DNA from: Kangiellaceae bacterium
GTDB taxonomy: Bacteria > Pseudomonadota > Gammaproteobacteria > Enterobacterales > Kangiellaceae
Reading direction: 5' to 3'
Length of the DNA: 64,000 nucleotides
Assembly: GCA_013373015.1 (NCBI GenBank)
Contig: JABXIQ010000018.1
Location: 82,098 to 146,097, forward strand
Shown here in pieces: positions 43,789 to 52,540 of the stretch (positions are counted from its first letter, which is position 1; each line of letters starts with the position of its first letter). Under the pieces are notes generated by a model. The model was not told the DNA's origin. It was given only the letters and a program-made list of their open reading frames with translations, and made no database searches. A program made the translations under genes and the position numbers.

Positions 43789-44055
43789 TTAGATGCAGGG
43801 TTTACATTTGAACTGCAAAAAATATTCATTTAAATCTATTACTTCCCAGCTTTCTGACTCGTGAACAGGTATCAAAAAAATCCAATCCATATTGTTTTCA
43901 TGAATAGTAATTTTTACATTAGCATCATCACCCGTTAACTTATGCCAAACATCTGCGATCTCTGTTGTTTCTAACCTTTCATTTTCTGTAATGTAAAGAT
44001 TGCCTTTCATCACCAAACTATCTGGCTTTTTGATAAGACCAAATTCTACTATCAT
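43789..44055 (-). CDS. unknown small protein inserted between lolC and lolD
   Basis: An 88-residue soluble protein (MIVEFGLIKKPDSLVMKGNL at the start, ending FKCKPCI). No signal peptide, helix or known motif is recognised; it looks strand-rich. It lies 26 bases after lolC and 52 bases before lolD on the same strand, so it is probably transcribed with them. Confidence 0.55.
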   Translation of the reverse strand: MIVEFGLIKKPDSLVMKGNLYITENERLETTEIADVWHKLTGDDANVKITIHENNMDWIFLIPVHESESWEVIDLNEYFLQFKCKPCI

Positions 44056-44081
44056 CTATTTTCGCCCTTTATTTTACAGAC

Positions 44082-45329
44082 TTATTCATATCTAAGCGCC
44101 TCCGCAGGTTGAGTACGCGAAGCTTTCCAAGCTGGATAAATAGTGGCCAAAACGCTAATGGTAAAAGCTGAAACGGCAATTTTTACCACATCAGACTGAA
44201 TCAAATGGGTTGGTAAGAAGTTCACAAAATAGACGTTTTGCGGGAACACACTGACATTAAAAGTTTGTTCGATCCATTGCACAATATCAGGCAAGTTTAG
44301 TGCTAATAAAATCCCTAAAATTACTCCAACGGTCGTCCCAATCAGGCCATTGATAACACCGCTGGTCATAAATATTCGCATGATCGAGCCTGGACTTGCG
44401 CCTAGAGTTCGTAAAATAGCGATATCTGCTTGTTTTTCAGTCACCAGCATCACCAACGAAGTCACAATATTAAAAGCCGCCACTGCAATAATAAAGGTCA
44501 GCAAGATAAACATGATCTTCTTTTCCATATCAATGGCATTGAATAAGGTTTGATGTTGGCGTGTCCAGTCAGTAACAAAATAAGCGTGATCAAGTTGCTT
44601 GCTGATTTCCCAAGAAATATTACTCACATTCATCACGTCATTGGTTTTGATTTGCAGCGCAGTCACGCCCTCACCTACACGGAACAATTTAGCTGCATCA
44701 TCCATATGGATAAACGCCATACCTTTATCTGCTTCAGATTTGGTTTCAAAAACGCCAACCACATTGAAGCGTTTAGTACGCATATTAACGCCAGCCAAAT
44801 TAATTTTGGTTTCTCGAAGAACAATCAACGAAATTTTATCGCCAATATTAGCTGCTAATCGTGAGGCTAATCCCGAGCCTAATACAACATTATATTCGCC
44901 CGCTTGTAATTGATTGAATGAGCCCGACTTCATATTGTCCAGAACAATCGATACCTCACCAATTTTCTCAGGCAAAACACCTTGCACCAAACCAAACTGA
45001 TCCAAGCCTTGATGACGAAACATGGTTTCAGACTGAATATAAGGTGAAGTACCTATTACAGAAGGGTTTTCTCTGACCAATGTCTCAATATTTTTCCAAT
45101 CAGTTATTTCATCACCAAAATTTTGCACTAAAACATGCGGCGCCATACCTAAAATACGATCACGCAATTCACGCTCGAAGCCATTCATCACCGACATAAC
45201 AGTGATCAAAACCATTACACCCAAGGCGATACCGATCATTGAGATCAATGAAATAAAGGAAATAAAGTGATTACGACGCTTGGCGCGGGTATATCGCAAG
45301 CCCACAAATAAAGAAAAAGGCAATGGCAT
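44082..45329 (-). CDS. lolC: lipoprotein-releasing system permease LolC/LolE type
   Basis: A 415-residue permease: an N-terminal membrane helix (HFISFISLISMIGIALGVMVLITVMSVMNGFERELRDRIL), a large periplasmic domain of about 200 residues, then three C-terminal helices with VTEKQADIAILRTLGASPGSIMRIF, the FtsX/MacB coupling region. The end TQPAEALRYE is typical. Only one permease gene is present here, as in species with a single LolF-like homodimer, unless a lolE lies elsewhere. Confidence 0.93.
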   Translation of the reverse strand: MPLPFSLFVGLRYTRAKRRNHFISFISLISMIGIALGVMVLITVMSVMNGFERELRDRILGMAPHVLVQNFGDEITDWKNIETLVRENPSVIGTSPYIQSETMFRHQGLDQFGLVQGVLPEKIGEVSIVLDNMKSGSFNQLQAGEYNVVLGSGLASRLAANIGDKISLIVLRETKINLAGVNMRTKRFNVVGVFETKSEADKGMAFIHMDDAAKLFRVGEGVTALQIKTNDVMNVSNISWEISKQLDHAYFVTDWTRQHQTLFNAIDMEKKIMFILLTFIIAVAAFNIVTSLVMLVTEKQADIAILRTLGASPGSIMRIFMTSGVINGLIGTTVGVILGILLALNLPDIVQWIEQTFNVSVFPQNVYFVNFLPTHLIQSDVVKIAVSAFTISVLATIYPAWKASRTQPAEALRYE

Positions 45330-45532
45330 AGTGATAATGGCTCGTTACAGTGACAAATTCATTCACAAAGTGTGCGCCATATTGAATGGTTCACAATTTG
45401 TAGTCAAGTTATGCTATAGAATTAGACTGTAAATAATTGGTAAATAACAGTAATTATTTGATATTCTAACACAATACAAAAATGAAATTTGGGGATGGCG
45501 CTATATTTAAGTCCATAGATGAGGAGCCCACT

Positions 45533-45829
45533 ATGAAAAAATTAGTCACTATTTTATCAATCGCAGTAATAAGCTCAGCTTTTGCATTAGGTGTGCCAAC
45601 AGCAAGCGTACAAGCTGATGAGGTCAAAGTTCCAGTAAGCCAACAAGGCTCGAATATCAGCACACCAAAACGCGGTATTAGCAAAGCCCAAGTTGAAAAA
45701 CGCTTTGGCTCCCCTTCTTCAGTTCAAGGCCCGGTCGGTCAACCTCCTATCACCAAATGGGTTTATGGCAGCTTTACTGTATATTTTGAGTATGACCATG
45801 TGATCCATGCGGTGGCACATAAGTCTTAA
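45533..45829 (+). CDS. small exported protein, SmpA/OmlA-like
   Basis: A 98-residue protein started at ATG 45533 because GAGGAG precedes it and a clean signal peptide begins there (MKKLVTILSIAVISSAFAL), cleaved at about VQA/DE. The mature part (ISKAQVEKRFGSPSSVQGPVGQPPITKWVYGSFTVYFEYDHVIHAV) has the SmpA/OmlA pattern VEKRFGxPxxxxG...W.Y. without a lipid-attachment cysteine. It is probably periplasmic. Function unknown. Confidence 0.75.
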   Translation: MKKLVTILSIAVISSAFALGVPTASVQADEVKVPVSQQGSNISTPKRGISKAQVEKRFGSPSSVQGPVGQPPITKWVYGSFTVYFEYDHVIHAVAHKS

Positions 45830-45840
45830 GATTTTTTTTC

Positions 45841-45860
45841 ATTCCCGCGAAAGCGGGAAT
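45841..45860. repeat. short palindromic repeat ATTCCCGCGAAAGCGGGAAT
   Basis: A perfect 20-base palindromic hairpin, with a T-run before it. The same unit occurs twice more at 50146-50222. It may act as a REP-like element or as a terminator for the converging genes. Confidence 0.8.
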
Positions 45861-45872
45861 ATTAGCGGTAAA

Positions 45873-46616
45873 TCATTTTTTCTTATTTTGAATACGCTTT
45901 ACCATAGCTGATAGTTTCGTAAAATCATCATCTTCGGAAATTTCCCGTTTCAAGGTTTCTGAGATAAGAATTTGTTTGATTTCATCTATATCTACTTTCA
46001 AACCAGGTTTTACCTTTCTTAATTCTCTTCGTAATGCGGCCAAAATAGGTTCAGAGACAAGAACAGCGCCAATCATAAATTTATTGACCGACTTCTTATA
46101 GTCATAAAACTCTTCAATAAGCTGTTTTTGCATTCCTAATTTGCATAATAAAAAAATTAACTCTTGATCTGCTTGTTTATTATGATTTAATTCTGAAAAT
46201 TTAAAATCATAAACCAGTTCAGAAGTTACCATTCCTTGTGCGGTTACTTTAAATATTTTCCAATGATTGCCATTGCTAAGAACCACCCAGTTGGTATCAC
46301 TCACTTTAGAAACATAGTCAATCGCTTGTCTAGCATGAGCTTCTTTTAACTCTGTTCCAATACTCTTTACTTCGATTAAATATTCTAATTTACCGTCAAC
46401 TTTTACTGCTAAATCACACATAGTACCTTTAATGGCATACTCTCTTGTGATTTCTGAATATTTATCAAACCCGAAAACTTCTGAAAGGATATCAGTTACA
46501 ATTGTTACAGTATCAGACTCGTTAATGTCTCTTTTTTGAGCTTCTTCTATTACTTTCTTGAATTGTGGAATGGAGTTTTTCAGTCTAGTTATTACTTTAG
46601 CAGGAATTTTTGGCAT
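45873..46616 (-). CDS. orphan PD-(D/E)XK nuclease-like protein, type I restriction HsdR N-terminal-like
   Basis: A 247-residue protein. Residues 30-130 carry the nuclease core pattern: VTDILSEVFGFDKYSEITREYAIKGTMCDLAV with D in MCDLAV, and YLIEVKSIG with the E-x-K pair. This resembles the HSDR_N/type I R-subunit nuclease domain. No helicase or methylase genes are nearby, so it is an orphan. The C-terminal part is helical and basic, ending in KKK. Role (defence, repair or other) is not shown. It follows palindromic repeats. Confidence 0.72.
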   Translation of the reverse strand: MPKIPAKVITRLKNSIPQFKKVIEEAQKRDINESDTVTIVTDILSEVFGFDKYSEITREYAIKGTMCDLAVKVDGKLEYLIEVKSIGTELKEAHARQAIDYVSKVSDTNWVVLSNGNHWKIFKVTAQGMVTSELVYDFKFSELNHNKQADQELIFLLCKLGMQKQLIEEFYDYKKSVNKFMIGAVLVSEPILAALRRELRKVKPGLKVDIDEIKQILISETLKREISEDDDFTKLSAMVKRIQNKKK

Positions 46617-46685
46617 GAAATGAGTCTCCTTGAAATATTAATAATCCCAAAGATGTTATATCTCGAAATAAGTACAAAAGCAAAA

Positions 46686-47012
46686 TTACTTAAGCTGCGC
46701 CAAAATATAAGGTGCTACAACCACTGTCCAAAACTCAGTTTCAGGCTGACAGTTGGTTTTAACAAACTCCATTGGCATAGCTTGAATTTTTTCTTGTTCA
46801 ATCAATTTGCCAATCTCTTCGCCATTATCTAATGACATATCGGCTGCGCAGTTAATCAAATCAACGCCCTGCTCAATTAGTAACAAATTACCTTTAGCAA
46901 AAAAGCGTTCTATTTCTTTCCACGCGACAACCGCTGTTTCACCATTTAATTTGGCAACCAATTCTTCACGCGGCGTTAATTGGGTAAAACTATCGACTTT
47001 TTGTTCACTCAT
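46686..47012 (-). CDS. DUF2288 family protein
   Basis: A 108-residue soluble protein: LNGETAVVAWKEIERFFAKGNLLLIEQGVDLINCAADM and then VKTNCQPETEFWTVVVAPYILAQLK at the end are the conserved DUF2288 blocks. Cytoplasmic, function unknown. It lies 39 bases downstream of nagZ. Confidence 0.88.
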   Translation of the reverse strand: MSEQKVDSFTQLTPREELVAKLNGETAVVAWKEIERFFAKGNLLLIEQGVDLINCAADMSLDNGEEIGKLIEQEKIQAMPMEFVKTNCQPETEFWTVVVAPYILAQLK

Positions 47013-47051
47013 AATCTTTAATGTATTGCTTTATTAATGGGTTTCTTATTA

Positions 47052-48062
47052 TTACAGTTTCAACTCGCTAGCAATTTGCTGCCAGTTATTGGAATCTTGT
47101 ACTTTAGTGAGCGAATAATTCAGCGCTTGGCCTTTCATCTTAGCTAAGCGTTGTGATGATTGCTGATCATACTGACAGCTAAAATTATCCGCTAACTCTT
47201 GGCCTTCTTTAGGATGATTACATACTAAAACCATATCGCAGCCTGCACTTAACGCAGCTTCTGCTCGTTGATGATAGCCACCAACCACTTCGGCTCCTTT
47301 CATGCTGAGATCGTCGCTAAAAATCACTCCATCAAAACCAAGCTGGGTACGTAAAATGTCTTTTAGCCAGATGTCAGAAAAACCTGCTGGCTGCTGATCA
47401 ACCGCTGGATAAATAACGTGCGCCGGCATAACTGCTTGATAATGTGGTGCTAACTCGGCAAAAACACGCATATCTTCACTGACAATCTGTTCTCTTGGGC
47501 GCTCATCAATAGGTATATCAATATGTGAGTCGGCTTCGATTGAGCCATGCCCCGGAAAATGTTTGGCTGTGGTAGCCATACCGTAATCATTCATGCCTTT
47601 GATAAATTCGCGCCCCAGCATGATAACTTGCTCAACATGACCAGAAAAAGCCCGATCGCCAATAACTTGGCTAATGTTTTTATTCAAATCCAATACTGGA
47701 GCAAAACTAAAGTCGATCCCAACCGCTTGCACTTCCAATGCAATCATGGCGCCCCAGCGATAAGCATCAGCTTTAGCAACTTCAGGATCGTTAGCCTTGA
47801 GCAAAATATCACCCATGGGTGGAACGGCTGTAAAACCTTCTCTGAAACGTTGCACACGACCACCTTCATGATCGACGGCAATTAATATCTCGTTAACGGC
47901 AGTTTCACGTATAGCTTGGCTTAGTTCGGCAATTTGGTTTGCAGAAGCATAATTACGGGTAAAAAAGATCATTCCGCCAACTAAAGGATTTTGTAACAGA
48001 TCTTTTTCACGTGCATTAAGCTCGAAACCTTCTATATCCAACATGATCGGGCCAATTGCCAT
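47052..48062 (-). CDS. nagZ: beta-N-acetylhexosaminidase NagZ
   Basis: About 336 residues from the ATG at 48062, which has GGGAG in front; an earlier in-frame ATG would add nine atypical residues. It has the family motif KHFPGHGSIEADSHIDIPIDER (His and Asp of the catalytic loop), and VIFSDDLSMKGA. It removes N-acetylglucosamine from peptidoglycan turnover products in the cytoplasm. No signal peptide, as expected for NagZ. It is followed by a DUF2288 gene. Confidence 0.95.
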   Translation of the reverse strand: MAIGPIMLDIEGFELNAREKDLLQNPLVGGMIFFTRNYASANQIAELSQAIRETAVNEILIAVDHEGGRVQRFREGFTAVPPMGDILLKANDPEVAKADAYRWGAMIALEVQAVGIDFSFAPVLDLNKNISQVIGDRAFSGHVEQVIMLGREFIKGMNDYGMATTAKHFPGHGSIEADSHIDIPIDERPREQIVSEDMRVFAELAPHYQAVMPAHVIYPAVDQQPAGFSDIWLKDILRTQLGFDGVIFSDDLSMKGAEVVGGYHQRAEAALSAGCDMVLVCNHPKEGQELADNFSCQYDQQSSQRLAKMKGQALNYSLTKVQDSNNWQQIASELKL

Positions 48063-48261
48063 ATATACTCCCGCGCTTTTTAGCGTCATAAATGCAGTTA
48101 TTTTGATTATGCGCTAGTTTACCCAATATTTTGTAATATAGGCAGGGCTTATCTTCTAAAATCACTTAAAAGCGCTATAATGCTTGGCTGGTAGGATATT
48201 TATTAACCAAATTCAATCTGTTTTTGTGTAAAAAATAGACATAAATAAAGGGTATGAAACT

Positions 48262-50139
48262 ATGATAAAGATCAAAAAGACCGTTAGCACTGCAGTGTTA
48301 TTCGGTGCCTTATTTGGTTTGTCAGCTTGTAACGACCAAACAGCAGAGCAAAAGCCTGTTGAAACAAAAGTCGAAAAAGCTGCTGAATTAACCGCTGAAG
48401 ATGCCGCAAAATTCATTGAAGATGCTGAGCAGCGTCTTTCTGATATGTCGGATTACGGTTCTAAAATCGCTTGGGTTAATGCTAACTATGTGACAGAAGA
48501 CACTACTGCATTAAACGCCAAAGTTGGTGAAGAATGGACAAAACTTGGTGTTGAACTTGCCAATGAAGCTAAAAAATTCAATCACTTAGACTTACCTTAT
48601 GATCTTAATCGTAAGCTAGAAATGATTAAGTTAGGTCTAACTTTACCAGCTCCTTCAGATGCTGAGAAAACCAAAAAATTGGCTGAAATCACCTCTAAGC
48701 TAGACAGCATTTATGCTACAGGCAAAAGCCCTGATGGCCGTACACTGGGTCAATTAAGCGAAACCTTGCGCTCTTCGCGTGATGCTGAAGAATTATTGAA
48801 AGCTTGGACTGGTTGGCGTGAAATTTCAAAGCCAATGCGTCCGCTTTACCAAGAAATGGTATCTATTGCTAACGAGGGCTCAGCTGAGCTTGGTTATGCC
48901 GATACTGGCGCAATGTGGCGTTCTAAGTACGACATGCCAGCCGATGACTTTGCTAAAGAATTAGATCGTCTTTGGGATCAAGTAAAACCTTTATACCAAG
49001 CATTACACTGCCACGTTCGTGATAGTTTAAATACACAATATGGTGATGAAGTAGTTGCTAAAGAAGGTCCGATTCCAGCCCATTTATTCGGTAATATGTG
49101 GGCGCAACAATGGGGTAATATCTATGATGTTGCTGGTCCTAAAAATGCTGGTAAAGGCATTGATTTAGACCCAATTTTGCGTGAGCACTATGGTGTTGAT
49201 CATGAAGTTGTGACCTACAATGAAAAAGAAGAAGCCGTTAAGAAAATGGTTAAAACCGGTGAAAACTTCTTCTCATCATTAGGTTTTGAACCATTACCAG
49301 AAACATTCTGGGAGCGCTCTTTGTTCGTAAAACCTCGTGATCGTGATGTGCAATGTCACGCTTCTGCTTGGGATTTGGATAACAAAGAAGATATCCGTAT
49401 TAAGATGTGTACGGAAATTAACGCTGAAGATTTCCAAACGGTACACCATGAATTAGGCCACAACTACTATCAGCGTGCTTATAAAGATCAAGCATTGTTA
49501 TACAAAGGTAGTGCTAATGATGGTTTCCACGAAGCAATTGGGGATACGATTGCTCTTTCAATCACTCCTGCTTACTTAAAGCAAATTGGTTTAATTGAGG
49601 AAGAGCCAGATGCCAGCGCTGATATTGCTTTGTTGATGCGCTCAGCTTTAGATAAAGTGGCTTTCCTACCTTTTGGTTTAATGGTTGATCAATGGCGTTG
49701 GAAAGTATTTAACGGCGAAATTGCTCCAGCAGATTACAATCAAGGCTGGTGGGATTTACGCACCAAATATCAAGGTATCAAGCCACCAGTAGCACGCTCT
49801 GAAAGCGACTTTGATCCAGGTGCGAAATACCACATTCCTGGTAATACGCCCTATTCTCGTTACTTCCTAGCACACATTTTGCAATTCCAGTTCTTCCGCG
49901 ATATGTGCAAAATGGCAGGCAACGAAGGTCCTCTTCACCGTTGTTCTTTCTACGGTAACAAAGAAGTTGGTGCTAAATTGAATGCTATGTTGGAAATGGG
50001 TGCTTCACGTCCATGGCCAGAAGCATTGCAAGCCATGACAGGTCAAACTCAAATGGATGCGACTGCCGTGTTAGAATATTATGCACCACTTAAAGCATGG
50101 TTAGACGAGCAAAATAAAGACCGTAATTGCGGTTGGTAG
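48262..50139 (+). CDS. M2-family peptidyl-dipeptidase (ACE-like) lipoprotein
   Basis: A 625-residue zinc peptidase. The leader TAVLFGALFGLSAC is a lipobox, so the protein should be anchored to a membrane through Cys. The zinc motif HELGH is at 396-400, with the third ligand Glu in GFHEAIGD about 24 residues later, as in angiotensin-converting enzyme. Length matches bacterial M2 peptidases. It releases dipeptides from peptide C-termini. GTATGAAACTATG precedes the start. It ends at a BIME-like repeat and terminator. Confidence 0.93.
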   Translation: MIKIKKTVSTAVLFGALFGLSACNDQTAEQKPVETKVEKAAELTAEDAAKFIEDAEQRLSDMSDYGSKIAWVNANYVTEDTTALNAKVGEEWTKLGVELANEAKKFNHLDLPYDLNRKLEMIKLGLTLPAPSDAEKTKKLAEITSKLDSIYATGKSPDGRTLGQLSETLRSSRDAEELLKAWTGWREISKPMRPLYQEMVSIANEGSAELGYADTGAMWRSKYDMPADDFAKELDRLWDQVKPLYQALHCHVRDSLNTQYGDEVVAKEGPIPAHLFGNMWAQQWGNIYDVAGPKNAGKGIDLDPILREHYGVDHEVVTYNEKEEAVKKMVKTGENFFSSLGFEPLPETFWERSLFVKPRDRDVQCHASAWDLDNKEDIRIKMCTEINAEDFQTVHHELGHNYYQRAYKDQALLYKGSANDGFHEAIGDTIALSITPAYLKQIGLIEEEPDASADIALLMRSALDKVAFLPFGLMVDQWRWKVFNGEIAPADYNQGWWDLRTKYQGIKPPVARSESDFDPGAKYHIPGNTPYSRYFLAHILQFQFFRDMCKMAGNEGPLHRCSFYGNKEVGAKLNAMLEMGASRPWPEALQAMTGQTQMDATAVLEYYAPLKAWLDEQNKDRNCGW

Positions 50140-50145
50140 TTTATT

Positions 50146-50222
50146 GTCATTCCCGCGAAAGCGGGAATCCAGTTTTAAGTCTTAGCTAATTACAAGCAGA
50201 TTCCCGCTTTCGCGGGAATGAC
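50146..50222. repeat. paired palindromic repeats (BIME-like)
   Basis: Two copies of a 24-base palindromic unit (cores ATTCCCGCGAAAGCGGGAAT) in inverted orientation at 50146-50169 and 50199-50222, separated by 29 bases and preceded by TTATT. Each half is itself a hairpin, and the two can also pair with each other. The same core is found at 45841. This is the form of bacterial REP/BIME elements. They lie just behind a gene end. Confidence 0.82.
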
Positions 50223-50229
50223 GAAAAAG

Positions 50230-50250
50230 CCGCGATAATCGCGGTTTTTT
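50230..50250 (+). terminator. terminator of the M2 peptidase gene
   Basis: CCGCG and CGCGG (part of CCGCGATAATCGCGG) form the stem, followed by six Ts (50245-50250), directly behind the paired repeats. Confidence 0.85.
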
Positions 50251-50290
50251 CGTGATAGTATGTTGAAAAAAATATTCTTATAATTCTTTT

Positions 50291-50617
50291 ATGTTAAAAA
50301 TAAGGCTGTCTAAACAACTAGATACAAGAAATTGTCAATTTTGCTTAGCATTACAAAATGATGCTGTATTTATGGATTTTTATATAAAAGAAAACGGCTG
50401 TCTTATACTTCTTCGTATATCGTTTGATGGCTACGGATGTTGCTATCCAAGCTCAGGCTTAAAAGAATTAGATAGTAAAAGTTCAAAAACCTTGTTGAAT
50501 TTAATTCAAAAAGACAACTTAAATAGCACTCAAACTTGTAAAATCATCAGCAATTATCTAAAAGATAATAAAAAGTCATTGTGGGAAGAAGCTTTACAAG
50601 AGCACCAACTCATCTAA
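50291..50617 (+). CDS. small protein of unknown function
   Basis: A 108-residue soluble protein, MLKIRLSKQLDTRNCQFCLAL with CQFC, then strand-like YIKENGCLILLRISFDGYGCCYPSSGLKELDS and a helical, charged end. Cysteines are frequent (six). No family is recognised. It lies between the M2 peptidase terminator and the convergent hemolysin III gene. Confidence 0.5.
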   Translation: MLKIRLSKQLDTRNCQFCLALQNDAVFMDFYIKENGCLILLRISFDGYGCCYPSSGLKELDSKSSKTLLNLIQKDNLNSTQTCKIISNYLKDNKKSLWEEALQEHQLI

Positions 50618-50626
50618 CTATAAGCT

Positions 50627-51298
50627 TTATATTACATATAAATAAACTGCCAAAAAGTGGCAAATTGCACCACCTAGCACGAATAAATGCCATATCGCAT
50701 GGTTAAAAGGAATTTTCTTATCCGCAGCGTAAAACACGGTGCCAAGAGTGTAAGACAGGCCGCCAGCCAGTAATAGCCATAAGCCGCCTTCAGGCACTCT
50801 ATCCAGCATTTCTCCGCCAGCTACCACAATTACCCAGCCCATCAGAATATAAGTAATTAACGATGCTTTTGGGAAACGATGCTTGAATTTGAGCTTGAAG
50901 ATAATGCCAAACAAGGCCAATCCCCAGATAACCGCGAATAATGACCAGCCCCAAACACCATTAAGGCTGACTAATAAAAAAGGTGTATAAGTGCCTGCTA
51001 TTAAAAAGTATATGGCGCAATGATCGAGAGTTTGGAATACTTTTTTCACATTTTCAGGCTGAAAGCTATGATAAAGCGTGGATGATGTGAACAAAACGAC
51101 TAGGCTAATACCATAAACGATTGAGCTAGCGAGTTTCCAGCCATCACCTAAATCCGCTGAAGTCATGATCATCATGGTCATCGCGGCTACGCTTAACAAG
51201 GCTCCGATACCATGACTTAATGCATTAGCGATCTCTTCACCTATGCTGTAGGTGTGCTCCGTAAGCTCTACGTCTAAATGGGCGATTGGCTGACTCAT
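50627..51298 (-). CDS. trhA: hemolysin III/TrhA family membrane protein
   Basis: A 223-residue seven-helix protein. Conserved polar residues include NALSHGIG near residue 27, TLYHSFQPENVKKVFQTLDHCAIYFLIAGTYTPF and NHAIWHLFVLGGAICHF near the end. PAQR-like family; zinc is likely bound by the His residues. The role in membrane energetics is only partly understood. GGAG-less start. Confidence 0.88.
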   Translation of the reverse strand: MSQPIAHLDVELTEHTYSIGEEIANALSHGIGALLSVAAMTMMIMTSADLGDGWKLASSIVYGISLVVLFTSSTLYHSFQPENVKKVFQTLDHCAIYFLIAGTYTPFLLVSLNGVWGWSLFAVIWGLALFGIIFKLKFKHRFPKASLITYILMGWVIVVAGGEMLDRVPEGGLWLLLAGGLSYTLGTVFYAADKKIPFNHAIWHLFVLGGAICHFLAVYLYVI

Positions 51299-51357
51299 AT
51301 CTTAATAAAACTCTTATATTTTATTGGTTATTTTCTTTTGTTAAAGTGATTTATAAT

Positions 51358-52533
51358 CTAGTTCAATGCTTGGCTCATCACTCGAATGATGTTTTGCCCC
51401 ATGATTTTAGCAACATCTTGCGCACTATAACCGCGTTGCAATAAGCCTTGAGTTAGCAATGGCAAGCCTTGAACATCAAATGGTACTGTTACCGCGCCAT
51501 CTAAATCTAAGCCTAATGCTACATGCTCTGTTCCGACCAGATTGGTGACATGATCTATGGCATCGAGTATGGAGTCAAGCGAATTACCACAAGTAGCCCC
51601 TTTGAATGCACCAATACCAATCAAACCATCCGTTTGGGCAATGGCTTTAATATGTTTATTTGACAAATTACGCGGAGAATCACAGGTTGCTTTTACTCCA
51701 GTGTGCGAAACCACCAATGGCCTTGTGCTAATAGCCAGTACATCATCAATGGTTTGGCTTGAACTATGTGCTAAGTCAATGATTATGCCATCTTGCTGGG
51801 CTATCAGAACCAGTTTGCGCCCCTCCTCGGTTAAACCATGTTTTTTGATACCATGCGCTGATCCTGCAAAAGAATTATCAAAAAAATGCGCGAGGCCAAT
51901 CATTCGAATGCCCGCCTGTTTGATTTTAAGGTAATTGCTCAAGTCACCCTCTAAAGCATGCGCTCCTTCAATGGCCAATAAGCCTGCTTTGAGATTTGTC
52001 GTGGTTTTGGAGTTAACATCTTGCCAAGCAGCCAATTCCAGCTTATTCGAGATCAAGCCAAGATTATTAGCTGGTTCGGCAGCATATTGTTTAAACTTGT
52101 GTGCTTGATAAATAACACGTTTTAATGGGCTAAACCAGGTGTCGCGTGGCCACAATTGAACCATTGATAAACCTATCAGCCTATCGCTGTCTGAATCATT
52201 ACTCGCAAAGTTTTGATTGTTGGGTGTTTTACTGACAATGCCAAATACTTGCAATGATAGATTTGCCTTATCCATTCGAGGTAAATCTTGGTGGCCATAT
52301 TCAGCTTGCTTGCTAAGGTTGCGGTTCCACAATAAAGAGTCTGCATGCAAATCAGCCACCATTAACTGATTGTGCAATTGCTGTGCCTGTTGCGAAACTT
52401 CGTACGGAGGGTTTTGCGTAATGATATTGAAGTTTCGTTCAACTTTAGCCGCAATCAATGGAGCCACTAAAATGGCGATTAGGATCAATAGAAACACAAG
52501 AGCTATAAAGCCCAAAACAATTTTTTTTATCAT
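51358..52533 (-). CDS. membrane dipeptidase, M19 family
   Basis: A 391-residue zinc dipeptidase with an N-terminal membrane anchor (IVLGFIALVFLLILIAILVAP). Metal-site motifs: DLHADSLLW near residue 61, EGAHAL near 200, LAHFFDNSFAGS near 226, DLAHSSS near 268 and VVSHTG near 288. It hydrolyses dipeptides, probably in the periplasm. With the neighbouring M2 peptidase it suits a peptide-using organism. It ends just ahead of the GGDEF-EAL gene. Confidence 0.9.
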   Translation of the reverse strand: MIKKIVLGFIALVFLLILIAILVAPLIAAKVERNFNIITQNPPYEVSQQAQQLHNQLMVADLHADSLLWNRNLSKQAEYGHQDLPRMDKANLSLQVFGIVSKTPNNQNFASNDSDSDRLIGLSMVQLWPRDTWFSPLKRVIYQAHKFKQYAAEPANNLGLISNKLELAAWQDVNSKTTTNLKAGLLAIEGAHALEGDLSNYLKIKQAGIRMIGLAHFFDNSFAGSAHGIKKHGLTEEGRKLVLIAQQDGIIIDLAHSSSQTIDDVLAISTRPLVVSHTGVKATCDSPRNLSNKHIKAIAQTDGLIGIGAFKGATCGNSLDSILDAIDHVTNLVGTEHVALGLDLDGAVTVPFDVQGLPLLTQGLLQRGYSAQDVAKIMGQNIIRVMSQALN

Positions 52534-52540
52534 GTTAATT

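Noticed and set aside
45841..50222. Repeats as a CRISPR array
   Set aside because: Only three copies, two inverted and the third 4 kb away, no regular spacers and no cas genes.
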